Positions 1 through 11,212 of a stretch of DNA of 64,000 nucleotides are shown piece by piece. The stretch's first letter is position 1. Each line of letters opens with the position of its first letter. A program made the position numbers and the translations under genes. Origin of the DNA: Planctomycetaceae bacterium (lineage in GTDB: Bacteria; Planctomycetota; Planctomycetia; Planctomycetales; Planctomycetaceae). The notes beneath the pieces are model-generated. The model was not told the origin of the DNA and did not search any database. It saw only the letters and a program-made list of their open reading frames with translations. The DNA is taken from NCBI GenBank assembly GCA_018699955.1, contig JABISG010000131.1:62001-126000 (forward strand), given 5' to 3'.

Positions 1-484
1 CGTGCCGGCACTCGATTATGCGCGAGCCGACAATTTTGGCGGCATCGAATTGGGAATGCACGAACAGGGCGAGTCCGTGCCGTTGGCAACCATCGACAGT
101 TTTCAATTGCCCCGCTGCGATTTCATCAAGGTCGATGTCGAGGGGATGGAAGAGGATGTGTTCCGAGGAGCGGCCGAGACCATCGCCCGCTGCAAGCCCA
201 TTCTGTACTGCGAATGCGACCGGACCGACAAATCCGACTCGCTGATTCGATTGCTGGATTCGCTGGGATACACGATGTTCTGGCATCTGCCGCCGCTGTT
301 TCACCCGCAGAACTTCGCCGGTAATCCGACGAATGTCTTCGGCGAGATTGTCTCGAAGAACATTCTCTGCGTCGATGCTGCGATCGCAGAGCGGCTCTCG
401 GGTTTCGTTCCGGTTGACGTTCCCGAATCTTCGGAAACGCACAGTTTCCCGTCGGCAGCGCCGCCCCAGTCGCGCGCCGCGTAA
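1..484 (+). CDS. FkbM-family methyltransferase, C-terminal part
   Basis: This is the 3' end of a gene that begins before the window. The visible 160 residues contain FDFIKVDVEGME-like residues (CDFIKVDVEGMEEDVF) and a PILYCECD segment, the usual C-terminal half of FkbM-type SAM-dependent methyltransferases, which O-methylate sugars or other small molecules. The N-terminal SAM-binding glycine motif is missing because of the window edge, so the GTG at base 2 is unlikely to be the true start. The last 25 residues are Ser/Pro/Ala-rich and look unstructured. The substrate cannot be told from this fragment. Confidence 0.8.
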   Translation, partial: VPALDYARADNFGGIELGMHEQGESVPLATIDSFQLPRCDFIKVDVEGMEEDVFRGAAETIARCKPILYCECDRTDKSDSLIRLLDSLGYTMFWHLPPLFHPQNFAGNPTNVFGEIVSKNILCVDAAIAERLSGFVPVDVPESSETHSFPSAAPPQSRAA

Positions 485-611
485 CCCCCCTTTTTTGACT
501 GCCACGTAGCTGTTGTTACAGAACCGTTACGATGTGCGCTGCAATAATTGATTATCATGCGTGAACGGTGCGCCGTCGCGTTTGCGGGGGGGAAGAGGGG
601 TACAACAAATT

Positions 612-636
612 AGCTGCGGTGCAATGCACCGCAGCT
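612..636. repeat. Short near-perfect palindrome in the gap before the response regulator
   Basis: A 12-bp arm (agctgcggtgca, 612-623) is mirrored exactly at 625-636 around one central base. It lies about 130 bases after the methyltransferase stop and 47 before the response-regulator start. It has no T-tract, so it is not a classical intrinsic terminator. A related hairpin with core ctgcgatgc lies at 26539-26559, which suggests a dispersed repeat. Confidence 0.6.
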
Positions 637-682
637 CGTGAGATAATAATTACGAGTAGGATTAAGATCAAGAAATTGTCAC

Positions 683-1384
683 ATGAGCGTCAGACGCATA
701 CTTGTGATTGAAGATGACGCGGCGATTCGTCGGGCGGTTGTCGATGCGCTGACAAGTGCTGGATACCGTGCGGATGACGCGGGCGACGGTGAAACGGGAT
801 TGCAGGCTGCCGACAGCGACAACTTTGATCTGGTGCTGCTCGATCTGATATTGCCGGGCATTGGTGGTCTGGAAGTTCTTGCCGGGCTGCGGGAGTCGCA
901 ACCGGCGACGCCGGTGATCATCCTGACGGCAATGGGTGAAGAGGCGGATCGCGTTCGTGGGCTGCAGTTGGGAGCCGACGATTATGTGGTCAAGCCGTTC
1001 AGCGTTCGTGAACTGTTGGCACGCGTTGAGGCGGTGCTGCGGCGCACGCCCGATCGTTCCAGTGGACCGGCAGAGTTGCCGATTCCCGATGGCACGGTTG
1101 ATTTCGCCCGCTGCGAAGTGCGATTCAGCGACGGCAGCCGTCAGGAACTTTCGGAGCGGGAGACGAAGTTGTTGCGGTATCTCGCCTCGAACGCCGGCCG
1201 CGCGATATCGCGCGAGGAATTGTTGTCGCGCGTGTGGGGTTTGAATCCCAAGGGCGTGACAACGCGCACCATCGACATGCATATTGCCCGCACGCGTGAA
1301 AAGCTACGCGACGCGACCGATGACACTCGCACTATTTTGACCGTTCGCGGCAAAGGATACATGCTCGCCGCACCGTCGGCGTAA
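683..1384 (+). CDS. OmpR/PhoB-family response regulator
   Basis: This 233-residue protein is a DNA-binding response regulator. The receiver domain (about 4-118) has the acidic pair D11/D12, phospho-acceptor D54 in LVLLDLILPG, T82 and K104. A winged-helix effector domain (about 135-230) ends in the typical TVRGKGYML turn. All residues needed for phosphorylation are present. The sensor kinase gene starts 32 bases downstream on the same strand, so the pair is probably co-transcribed and cognate. The regulated genes are not evident from the window. Confidence 0.95.
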   Translation: MSVRRILVIEDDAAIRRAVVDALTSAGYRADDAGDGETGLQAADSDNFDLVLLDLILPGIGGLEVLAGLRESQPATPVIILTAMGEEADRVRGLQLGADDYVVKPFSVRELLARVEAVLRRTPDRSSGPAELPIPDGTVDFARCEVRFSDGSRQELSERETKLLRYLASNAGRAISREELLSRVWGLNPKGVTTRTIDMHIARTREKLRDATDDTRTILTVRGKGYMLAAPSA

Positions 1385-1416
1385 CACGGACGAGAGACAA
1401 GAGTCTAGACAAGGCC

Positions 1417-3294
1417 ATGAAACGTACGTCTCATATTTGGATCGCATTTGGTACCTGCCTGGCCGTGGTGCTGTTCGCCATGGGCTGGATCAGCCGGACG
1501 GCGGTGCGGCTGGAGCGCGAACAGCAACTTGCCGAGCAACGGGCTGCGTTGGAAGAGAACGTGCGGCTGGCGCTGTGGCGAATGGACTCGACGTTGCTGC
1601 CAATTATCGGACAGGAAAGCGCGCGGCCGCATGAAGAGTACCGATCGTTCGTGCCGATGTCGCAAGCATTGACTACGACCTATTCGCAGGTGAAATCGCC
1701 GGTGCTGTTGCCATCGCCGTTGTTGTCCGGTTCATCTCCGCTGGTACTCTGCTATTTTCAGTACGATCCCCAAGGCAAATTGACCTCACCACAGGTTCCC
1801 CGTGGAGAAGTCAATAAGGTCATACGCAACAACACCGATATGACGGAACGACAAGTGTCGGAAGCCGGCCGTCGATTGACCGCGCTCTCGCATTTCACAA
1901 ATCGCGACATGCTGCTTGAGACGCTACCGGCCCCCAGCATAGAACAAAGGAACTCGTCGACCGTCGTGCCGGGGCAATTGGCAGCGGAAGAAATCCAACA
2001 GCAGACGCTGCCGAACGGATTTCCAAACCCCAACGCGGCGCCCCAGCAACCAACGCCGCAGCCTCAATTCAATTTCAACAATAACGGACGTGCCAGCGTC
2101 GTAGGTCAACAGCAGATGGCCGCAAACGAGTACCGGCTGCGCGCCAAGAATACGGCGCAAGTGGGCAACAATCTGATGTCGAACTGGGGATTCCCCATCC
2201 AGAGATCCAACGTGCGTGTCTCGGCGCTCAGACCGTTGTGGATTGGAGAGCGGCTGCTGTTTGCGCGGCGGGTCTCTGTCGATGGCAGTGAATTGGTGCA
2301 GGGCGTGTGGCTCGATTGGCCGCAAATTCGATCGACGTTGTTGACCGACGTTGGCGATTTACTTCCTGAGGCCGATCTGCAGCCGATCCGTAACGAATTG
2401 CCGGAGGAAGAGGGCCGCATGCTGACGGTGATTCCGGCTCGCATTGTCCCCGGTCCCTTGCAGGATGCAACGGTGGGCGAATGGTCGCCGATTCGCAGTT
2501 CGTTAACAGTGGCGTGGCTGTGTACGCTCTCCGCAGCCGTGTTGGGGGCCGTATTGCTGTCGGGTGTGTTGTCGCTCAGCGAACGCCGCGCGGCATTTGT
2601 CTCGGCGGTCACACACGAATTGCGAACGCCATTGACGACGTTCCAACTCTATACCGAAATGCTGGACGAAGGACTCGTGAGCGACGAACAAAAGCGGAGC
2701 GAATACCTGAAGACGCTTCGCGGCGAAGCGGACCGATTGGGTCATTTGGTCGAAAACGTGCTGGCTTACGCACGCATCGACCGCAGCAGAGAACCGATTC
2801 ACGTCGAGGAGATTTCGCTGGCCGATTTGATCGAACGCGTCACCGGGCAATTACAGCAACGGGTCGAACGCTCGGGAATGCAGTTGTCTGTTGTACCCGC
2901 TGAAGAGGGGAAGCCGACTGTGGTTTCCGTCGATCCATCGGGGGTCGAGCGGGTGTTGCTCAATCTGGTCGATAATGCCTGCAAGTACGCAGAGACGGCG
3001 GCAAACCGTACGATTGAATTGAGCTGCAACATTCGCAAGTCCCAGGTGGATGTCCGGGTGCGCGATTTTGGCCCCGGCGCGACACCCAAAGAGCGTAAAC
3101 GTTTATTCCACCTGTTCGCAAAGTCGGCCCGCGATGCTGCCGGTTCTAAGCCTGGCATCGGTTTGGGACTGGCGTTGAGCCGTGAACTGGCGAGAAAACA
3201 GGGTGGCGACTTGTCGATTGACGGCACCGTGACCGACGGGGCTTGTTTCGTTCTCTCGCTGCCGCAGGCAACGAAGTCCCACCGTGGCGACTGA
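1417..3294 (+). CDS. Membrane-bound sensor histidine kinase
   Basis: This 625-residue kinase has a transmembrane segment at about 8-25, a long extracytoplasmic region, and a second transmembrane segment at about 363-386. The dimerisation/phospho-acceptor helix follows, with H400 in VTHELRTPL, then an HATPase_c domain with N-box LLNLVDNACKYA and glycine box GIGLGLALSREL. It is a canonical partner for the upstream regulator. The roughly 335-residue sensor region matches no domain I recognise, and residues 183-235 are rich in Gln, Asn and Pro, a probable flexible linker. No HAMP domain is evident between the second membrane helix and the His box. Confidence 0.93.
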   Translation: MKRTSHIWIAFGTCLAVVLFAMGWISRTAVRLEREQQLAEQRAALEENVRLALWRMDSTLLPIIGQESARPHEEYRSFVPMSQALTTTYSQVKSPVLLPSPLLSGSSPLVLCYFQYDPQGKLTSPQVPRGEVNKVIRNNTDMTERQVSEAGRRLTALSHFTNRDMLLETLPAPSIEQRNSSTVVPGQLAAEEIQQQTLPNGFPNPNAAPQQPTPQPQFNFNNNGRASVVGQQQMAANEYRLRAKNTAQVGNNLMSNWGFPIQRSNVRVSALRPLWIGERLLFARRVSVDGSELVQGVWLDWPQIRSTLLTDVGDLLPEADLQPIRNELPEEEGRMLTVIPARIVPGPLQDATVGEWSPIRSSLTVAWLCTLSAAVLGAVLLSGVLSLSERRAAFVSAVTHELRTPLTTFQLYTEMLDEGLVSDEQKRSEYLKTLRGEADRLGHLVENVLAYARIDRSREPIHVEEISLADLIERVTGQLQQRVERSGMQLSVVPAEEGKPTVVSVDPSGVERVLLNLVDNACKYAETAANRTIELSCNIRKSQVDVRVRDFGPGATPKERKRLFHLFAKSARDAAGSKPGIGLGLALSRELARKQGGDLSIDGTVTDGACFVLSLPQATKSHRGD

Positions 3295-3691
3295 CACCCA
3301 TGAGGGCGACCGTTTTCGTCGCGTTCCCACGTGGCCTTGAACATCGGGCCGTCGTGCGCCAGCGGACGACTCGACTTGTCTTGAGTCTCCAAGTGTGCTT
3401 GAATGACATGTCGAGGATGTGTGCATGTTTAGCACCGCATCCCCAGGATCGCGCACACCGAATGGCAGTTTTCCTAAACCAACAACTTTGATTCCACCGT
3501 CGGTTGCAGCGGTTTGTTGTAATTCACCGATTCCAGGTTATGGGTGAAATTGGGTCGAGAGAACCGAGTTTTCACACTGCTGATGCGGCGTTGGCACACT
3601 GGATCTCACACGACCAAAGTTTGAAGTCATTGGTCCGTCGATCCTGCAGATCGTCGGCCTGGAACTCCTCAGCAGATTCCCGATTGTCGCT
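3295..3691. other. Intergenic stretch, nothing recognised
   Basis: These 397 bases separate the histidine kinase from the kinase-LRR gene. Short open frames cross the region but lack a convincing ribosome site or protein-like composition. I see no tRNA, terminator with T-tract or repeat. It presumably carries the promoter of the downstream kinase. Confidence 0.4.
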
Positions 3692-5702
<2,011 letters not shown>

Positions 5703-5713
<11 letters not shown>

Positions 5714-7301
5714 CATTCGTCGCTTGCCGCTCGATGGAGTCGGTGATTGGAATGAGGCCGACCCACCGCTCTGAATCGACGCCCAGAGTACGAATGCCGA
5801 CTCGGCAGGATTTCCCTTGCGTGACCAACTCAGGCGACACGCCGAGGTAAAAGAAGCCCGCAACGTCATCGGCGGATGACCAACGCATATCGAACATCAA
5901 CACGACGGTATCCTGCGAGTTGCGCCAAAGTTGAGTCGTTCGAGTCAAGTCGAACACGAGTTGGTCTTCACCGTTGAAGGACAACCCGAAACCATCACTT
6001 TGAGGCTCATCGAATGCCCCGAATGAGCCCGCCCAAACGAAACAGGCGAGCGAATCGTCGAAGCCCGGGGGCACCAGGCCGGTTTCCCATTCCACGACAT
6101 TGTCAGCGCTCAGTTGCCGAAGGTGATGCGTCGGTTGCTTTTGTCCTCGATAATCAAACCACACACTGTTCCCACCATCGTTTTGCAACAATCGCCGAAA
6201 TCCAGAGAATAATCCGGCCGTCTGACCGGGCAATTGTTCAAGTTCATCGAGCGAGATGGTCTGGGCCTGTTCGGACTTCTCTTCGCTCTCCGACATGAAG
6301 ATTCCGGATGCTACCGGAGGAACAACATCCAGATTGGTTGTGCGTGGAATTGTCAGCGAGCGAACGACCTGATCGACGCCCTCTTGAAACGCGTCGCCTT
6401 CAGTGGCAGAACCGACGAACTTGCCGACGACGCGGTCAGCCAATTCCGGCAGACCACCCTGTGGACCATCGCCATCAAGTGCACCGTCGAGGTCGAGCAC
6501 CGTGAGCAACCGACGTTGAGGTTCCAAAACACCGGCAGGAAGAACCTCTCGCGCCAAGGCGGATCGCACTGCGGTTTCCACTTGCGGGTTATCGATCGCC
6601 GCGCCCGACACGCAGACGATTAATACGTCGGTGCAGCCGACTCTCATTTTTCTGTCATCGCGACTTTCGCCGGAGGCAGACAGGTTCGCGGGCCAACAGC
6701 GCACTCCCCGCTGTCGTAGCGCTCGAATGAGCCGCTCACCAAAATCAGAGTACTCGTCGGTAAACCAGAGGAGCGACCGCTCGAAGCGCATGGCATCATT
6801 CGAGAACTCCGACAGACTCGCAATGAAGTTTTCGGGAAGACCACAGCCGCGAAGAAACGAAATTGGCCAATCGCCAGCCGACCACATGACCGTATCCACG
6901 TCGATAAAGCTTCGGCCGACATGAACGATTTCATCGAGGCCGACAGTCTGCGCCAGTTCCCGGCTGTTCCAGATCGTGGCTCCGCTTTTCGCACTGCTGA
7001 AGTCGGCCCCTTTCAGGTAGGCATTCGATAGATCCATCCCTCGTAAATCGGCCCGCTCCAGACGGGCGCCGCGCAGATTGGCGCCGGATGCCGTCGCGTC
7101 GGTGAGGTTGGCTCCCGTCAGAACAGCCGCGTTTAAGGCGGCACCATCGAAGTTTGCATTTCTCAAATCGGCACCGCCGAGTTGAATGCGGCTCAGGTCG
7201 GCGTTCGTCAGGTCCATTTGCTGCTGCGGGTGAACAACGCGCCAAGCCCGAACCGCTTCGGTACCCGCCAGCAAAAGCTCGATGTGTTCTGGATTTGCCA
7301 C
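5703..7301 (-). CDS. Pentapeptide-repeat protein with TIR-like domain and C-terminal beta-rich domain
   Basis: This 532-residue protein has three parts. Residues about 28-105 are pentapeptide repeats of the A(N/D)LxG type. Residues about 108-168 (including FLRGCGLPENFI) match the linker known from pentapeptide-TIR proteins. Residues about 172-275 resemble a degenerate TIR domain: LLWFTDEYSDFGERLIRAL, RGVRCW and DVLIVCVSGAAI correspond to the TIR box-1, BB-loop and strand-D regions. By my alignment the conserved Trp of the WxxxE signature is N238, while the catalytic Glu is kept as E242. Residues about 345-532 form an unrecognised, probably beta-sandwich domain. TIR domains in bacteria often cleave NAD or make NAD-derived signals; activity here is inference. 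The gene is divergent from the FHA-cyclase and its 3' end overlaps the kinase gene by 11 bases. Confidence 0.75.
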
Positions 7302-7359
7302 CCGCCCGGTCTCCTCCCCGCTGTTTTCTCGCTGATTTGTCTGATTTTGTTGACACTTC

Positions 7360-7379
7360 CGAATCGTTCACCCGATTCG
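7360..7379. promoter_or_regulatory. Inverted repeat in the divergent TIR-like / cyclase promoter region
   Basis: The 259-base divergent gap between the pentapeptide-TIR gene and the FHA-cyclase contains cgaatcg and cgattcg arms (7360-7366 and 7373-7379) separated by six bases. A ttgaca hexamer lies immediately upstream at 7350-7355, without a clear -10 partner. This could be an operator shared by the two divergent genes. The evidence is only its symmetry and position. Confidence 0.25.
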
Positions 7380-7560
7380 ACCAGCTCGAAGGTTATAACA
7401 CCCGCCGCTTGCACGCGCTCGCCCGGCTATCGTATCATCGGGGATAACCGTATCCTAATGTGGCCAAGTAATTTTTGTACGTGCGAATTCCTTCTTCAAA
7501 CGCGAATCGGGCGCAAGCAACTGGTTCCGACTCCATTGATATCCAGCAGAGGGCTCGCGA

Positions 7561-9369
7561 GTGCCGGAACTGATTGCTGTTGGACCGGAGCCGAATCAAC
7601 GTTGGCGACGGCATATCCCGGACGGTCAGGTGATTCGCCTCGGTCGCGCGCCTCGTAACGGGTGGGCAGTCCCCTGGGACAGGCATATCTCCCGCGAACA
7701 TGCTGAGTTGGCATTGCTCGGCGGCGGTCAAATCAAAGTCCGGCGGCTTGAAGTCGCACGGAACTACATCTCCTACCAAGGCAGTTCATCCAACGAGTTT
7801 ACACTGTCGGTTGGAGAGGAATTTCGGATCGGCGTCACCTCGTTCTATCTCGCGGATGTCGAACCCCGCGACGGGGAAATGATGCCGGTTGAGGAGCAAT
7901 CATTTCGCCCGGGCGAATTGAGACAGTTCACATTTCGAAACGCGGGGCATAGGCTTGACGTTCTTTCGGAATTACCGCGCGTTCTTTCCGAAGTATCCAA
8001 CGACGACGAACTGGCCTTAGGTCTGGTCGATATGTTACTGCGGGCGATTCCGCACGCCGGAGCCGCAGCTGTGTTGCAGTATCCTGCAGAGTTTGAAAAC
8101 ATCGATCCGTCCACGCCAATAATGCTGCGGTGGGATACCCGCGACATGTCCCGGTTTGCCTCGTCTGGCGATCATGGACGGTTTCGCCCCAGCCGCCGGT
8201 TGATCATGCAGTCGCTGGAAAGCTGCGAACCGGTGCTACACGTTTGGAGCGAAAATGAGGAATCCGACGCGGGCTACACAACCACTGGGAAATTCGATTG
8301 GGCGTTCTGCACGCCGATCACCGATATCTCCTGCAAGGGGTGGTGCTTGTACGTGTCTGGGCAATTCGGCTTCGATGTGAGTTCGTCGTCGAAGATTGTC
8401 TCCGAAGATGACCTCCGTAGCGATCTGCGATTTACCGAAATGTTGTCGGAGTTCATCGGCGCCATTCGCCGTGTGAAGATGCTCGAACAAGAGCAGGCCG
8501 GGCTTGCCCATTTCTTCTCGCCGGCAGTCTTGGAAATGATGCGAGTCACCAACGCCGACGAAGTGCTTGCTCCGAAGGAAACAGAAATTACATCGCTATT
8601 TTGCGATGTGCGCGGCTTTTCACGTACCGTGGAACGGTCGCGGGGTAACCTGCAAGGTCTGCTCGACCGCGTGAGTTCAGCATTGGGAGTGATGACGAAC
8701 GGCATTCTCAAATACGATGGCGTCATTGCCGACTTCCAGGGAGATGCAGCGCTTGGATTCTGGGGTTGGCCGACTCAGACGGAAGAGGGGCCGTTATCCG
8801 CATGTCGTGCTGCGCTGGAAATCCATCAGCAGTTTCTGCGTAACAGCCAGCGGGAATCAGATCCGCGGGCGAGAATCAAAGTCGGTATCGGAATTGCACA
8901 CGGCAGCGCAATTGCGGGAAAAATCGGTACCGCTGAACAGGCGAAAGTTGGCGTATTCGGTCCGGTTGTCAATCTTGGCGCACGACTGGAAAGCATGACC
9001 AAACAGTTGCGGGTTCCAATCCTGATCGACGAGGTGACTGCCAATACCGTCAGAAAGTCGTTGTCACCGGAAATCGGCCGCTGTCGTCGGTTGGGACGGA
9101 TTCGCCCCTACGGAATGGATGTGCCGTTAACGGTCAGCGAATTGCTGCCGCCCGAAGATTTTCCCGGAACGATTTCCAACGAGCACATTCGCATCTACGA
9201 AGAGGGCGTCGATGCCGTAGTCGAGGGGCGCTGGGACGATGCGTTGGAGACTCTGGGTTCGCTTCCCAGCAACGATCGCGCGAAGGATTTCCTGCTCATC
9301 TACATTGCTCAAAACGACTACGAGCCACCAGACAATTGGAATGGTGTCATCGAGATGTCGAGCAAGTGA
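7561..9369 (+). CDS. FHA-domain class III adenylate/guanylate cyclase
   Basis: This 602-residue protein begins at GTG. An FHA domain (about 20-100) has the phosphothreonine-binding signature, with R29 and S44-R45-E46-H47. The middle (about 135-305) resembles a GAF-type sensor but is not clearly assignable. A class III nucleotide cyclase domain (about 340-480) has metal aspartates D349 (FCDVRGFS) and D395 (QGDAALGF). The lysine that normally selects ATP (in xKFxGD) is Asp here (D391), and the second selector position lies in GVFGPVVNLGARL, so cAMP versus cGMP cannot be decided. The C-terminal tail looks TPR-like. The nearby kinase could provide the FHA ligand. Confidence 0.9.
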   Translation: MPELIAVGPEPNQRWRRHIPDGQVIRLGRAPRNGWAVPWDRHISREHAELALLGGGQIKVRRLEVARNYISYQGSSSNEFTLSVGEEFRIGVTSFYLADVEPRDGEMMPVEEQSFRPGELRQFTFRNAGHRLDVLSELPRVLSEVSNDDELALGLVDMLLRAIPHAGAAAVLQYPAEFENIDPSTPIMLRWDTRDMSRFASSGDHGRFRPSRRLIMQSLESCEPVLHVWSENEESDAGYTTTGKFDWAFCTPITDISCKGWCLYVSGQFGFDVSSSSKIVSEDDLRSDLRFTEMLSEFIGAIRRVKMLEQEQAGLAHFFSPAVLEMMRVTNADEVLAPKETEITSLFCDVRGFSRTVERSRGNLQGLLDRVSSALGVMTNGILKYDGVIADFQGDAALGFWGWPTQTEEGPLSACRAALEIHQQFLRNSQRESDPRARIKVGIGIAHGSAIAGKIGTAEQAKVGVFGPVVNLGARLESMTKQLRVPILIDEVTANTVRKSLSPEIGRCRRLGRIRPYGMDVPLTVSELLPPEDFPGTISNEHIRIYEEGVDAVVEGRWDDALETLGSLPSNDRAKDFLLIYIAQNDYEPPDNWNGVIEMSSK

Positions 9370-9691
9370 AGCAGGCGCAATTCGGTGATTGCGGTTCGTC
9401 GGTCTCGATACCGAAATCACCTGTAATCGAACTGCCTCAACGACACATTCGACGGTCTGTTTGCGCGACAATCAAAAAAAGCTGGGACGGACTATTGATT
9501 TCCATCGGCGCTTCGGGTGGGATACACGCATTCCGAGAATGGAATCACGTTTGTTTGCCGACTACGGCCGTTGTGCATTCGATCGACTGGCGGGACAATC
9601 TGCAGAGTCGGCTTGAATAGCAACTTCTGACAATTCAACCACGCGCCAACTTTCATCGGCGTTGTCCAGCCAGGCAGGGATCCCCAAGATT
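9370..9691. other. Intergenic stretch, nothing recognised
   Basis: This 322-base gap lies between the cyclase and glutamate dehydrogenase genes. No hairpin with a T-tract, RNA gene or repeat was recognised. The short open frames here have no protein-like features. Confidence 0.35.
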
Positions 9692-11044
9692 ATGGCCGCA
9701 AGCGCAAAAACGGAAATCCAGCAATTCATGGTCGGGCTGGAGAAACGGAATCCGGGCGAACCGGAATTTCAACAGGCCGTGCAGGAAGTGGCCGAAACGT
9801 TGATGCCATTCATCCTCGACCACAAGGAGTACAAGGAAGCTTGCATTCTTGAGCGAATGACCGAGCCAGACCGCGTCGTCATTTTCCGCGTCTGTTGGGA
9901 AGACGACAAAGGAAATATTCGCACCAACCGCGCTTGGCGAGTGCAGTTCAACAACTCCATCGGACCGTACAAAGGTGGCATGCGATTCCACCCGACGGTG
10001 ACGCTGTCGGTCCTGAAGTTTCTTGGGTTTGAACAGGTCTTTAAGAACGCATTGACCGGTTTGCCAATGGGCGGAGGCAAAGGCGGCTCGAACTTCAATC
10101 CCAAGGGCAAAAGCTCGCGCGAAGTCATGCGGTTCTGCCAATCGTTGATGATCGAGTTGCATCGTCATATCGGCGAAGACACCGATGTCCCCGCCGGCGA
10201 TATCGGCGTGGGAGCACGGGAAATCAGCTACTTGTTCGGCCAATACAAGCGGCTCGAAAACCGATTCGTCGGCGTATTGACCGGCAAGGGACTTGCCTTC
10301 GGCGGCAGCCTGATTCGCACCGAAGCAACCGGTTACGGTGCCGTCTTCTTCGTGAAAAACATGCTCGAAAAACAGGGCGACGGAATCGAAGGGAAGACGG
10401 CCGTCGTCTCCGGATCGGGCAATGTTGCAACCTACTGCATCGAAAAACTCGCCGCATTGGGGGCAACCGTCGTCACCGCTTCCGACTCCGGCGGATTCAT
10501 TCACGATCCCGATGGCATCGAAGGCGAAAAACTGGAATGGCTGAAAGAACTGAAGGAAGTTCGCCGCGGTCGCATCTCTGAATACGCCGAACACTTTGGC
10601 GTGGAATATCACGAAGGCCAACGCCCTTGGAGCGTTCCCTGCGATCTCGCCTTCCCCTGTGCAACACAAAACGAGTTGGACGGCGATGACGCTCGCGAGT
10701 TGATTGCGAACGGAGTGAAAGTGGTGGCCGAAGGCGCCAACATGCCCAGTACTCTCGACGCCATTCACTCGTTTCTCGCCGCCAAAATCCTGTTCGCCCC
10801 GGCCAAGGCCGCCAACGCCGGCGGAGTGGGCGTTTCCGGGTTGGAGCAAAGCCAGAATTCGCTCCGCATCGCCTGGAGTCGGGAAGAAGTCGAAGATCGG
10901 CTGAAAGGCATCATGCAACGAATTCACGAACAGTGCGTCAACTACGGCACCGAAGAGGACGGATTCGTGAACTACGTCAAAGGCGCTAACATCGCCGGCT
11001 TCGTAAAGGTTGCCGATGCGATGGTTGCTTACGGTACCGTTTGA
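9692..11044 (+). CDS. gdhA: Glutamate dehydrogenase, hexameric NADP-type
   Basis: The enzyme interconverts glutamate and 2-oxoglutarate plus ammonia in the cytosol. The 450-residue length from the ATG at 9692 fits the bacterial hexameric GdhA class; a TTG ten codons upstream is a weaker alternative. The substrate-binding segments GPYKGGMRFHP and LPMGGGKGGSNF carry the conserved lysines. The PAGDIGVGAREI segment has the catalytic Asp region, and a Rossmann fold begins at VVSGSGNVA. The family usually uses NADPH for ammonia assimilation; the cofactor is inferred, not read. It is followed by two hairpins and then the ThDP enzyme on the same strand. Confidence 0.96.
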   Translation: MAASAKTEIQQFMVGLEKRNPGEPEFQQAVQEVAETLMPFILDHKEYKEACILERMTEPDRVVIFRVCWEDDKGNIRTNRAWRVQFNNSIGPYKGGMRFHPTVTLSVLKFLGFEQVFKNALTGLPMGGGKGGSNFNPKGKSSREVMRFCQSLMIELHRHIGEDTDVPAGDIGVGAREISYLFGQYKRLENRFVGVLTGKGLAFGGSLIRTEATGYGAVFFVKNMLEKQGDGIEGKTAVVSGSGNVATYCIEKLAALGATVVTASDSGGFIHDPDGIEGEKLEWLKELKEVRRGRISEYAEHFGVEYHEGQRPWSVPCDLAFPCATQNELDGDDARELIANGVKVVAEGANMPSTLDAIHSFLAAKILFAPAKAANAGGVGVSGLEQSQNSLRIAWSREEVEDRLKGIMQRIHEQCVNYGTEEDGFVNYVKGANIAGFVKVADAMVAYGTV

Positions 11045-11064
11045 ACTGTTGTAATGTTGTGGAG

Positions 11065-11089
11065 ACAGTCTCCCTTGGCGGGAGACTGT
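11065..11089 (+). terminator. Stem-loop after gdhA
   Basis: A perfect 10-bp stem (acagtctccc / gggagactgt) with a five-base loop starts 21 bases after the gdhA stop. There is no T-run after it, so it may stabilise the 3' end rather than terminate by itself. Confidence 0.55.
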
Positions 11090-11116
11090 GTGTGAGGGGA
11101 CAACTCTTAAATCAAC

Positions 11117-11153
11117 GCCCCTCACCCCAGCCCTCTCCCACAAGGAGAGGGAG
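11117..11153. repeat. REP-like ccctcaccccagccctctccc element
   Basis: The sequence cccctcaccccagccctctc followed by a hairpin (ccctctcc at 11131-11138, ggagaggg at 11144-11151) matches a short palindromic repeat type common in many bacterial intergenic regions. Only one copy was noticed in this window. Its function is unknown. Confidence 0.55.
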
Positions 11154-11212
11154 TTCAGTGCTTTCAATTTCCCTGAGTTGCTCAACTCGCCGCAGAAACC
11201 GATGGTAATCGT

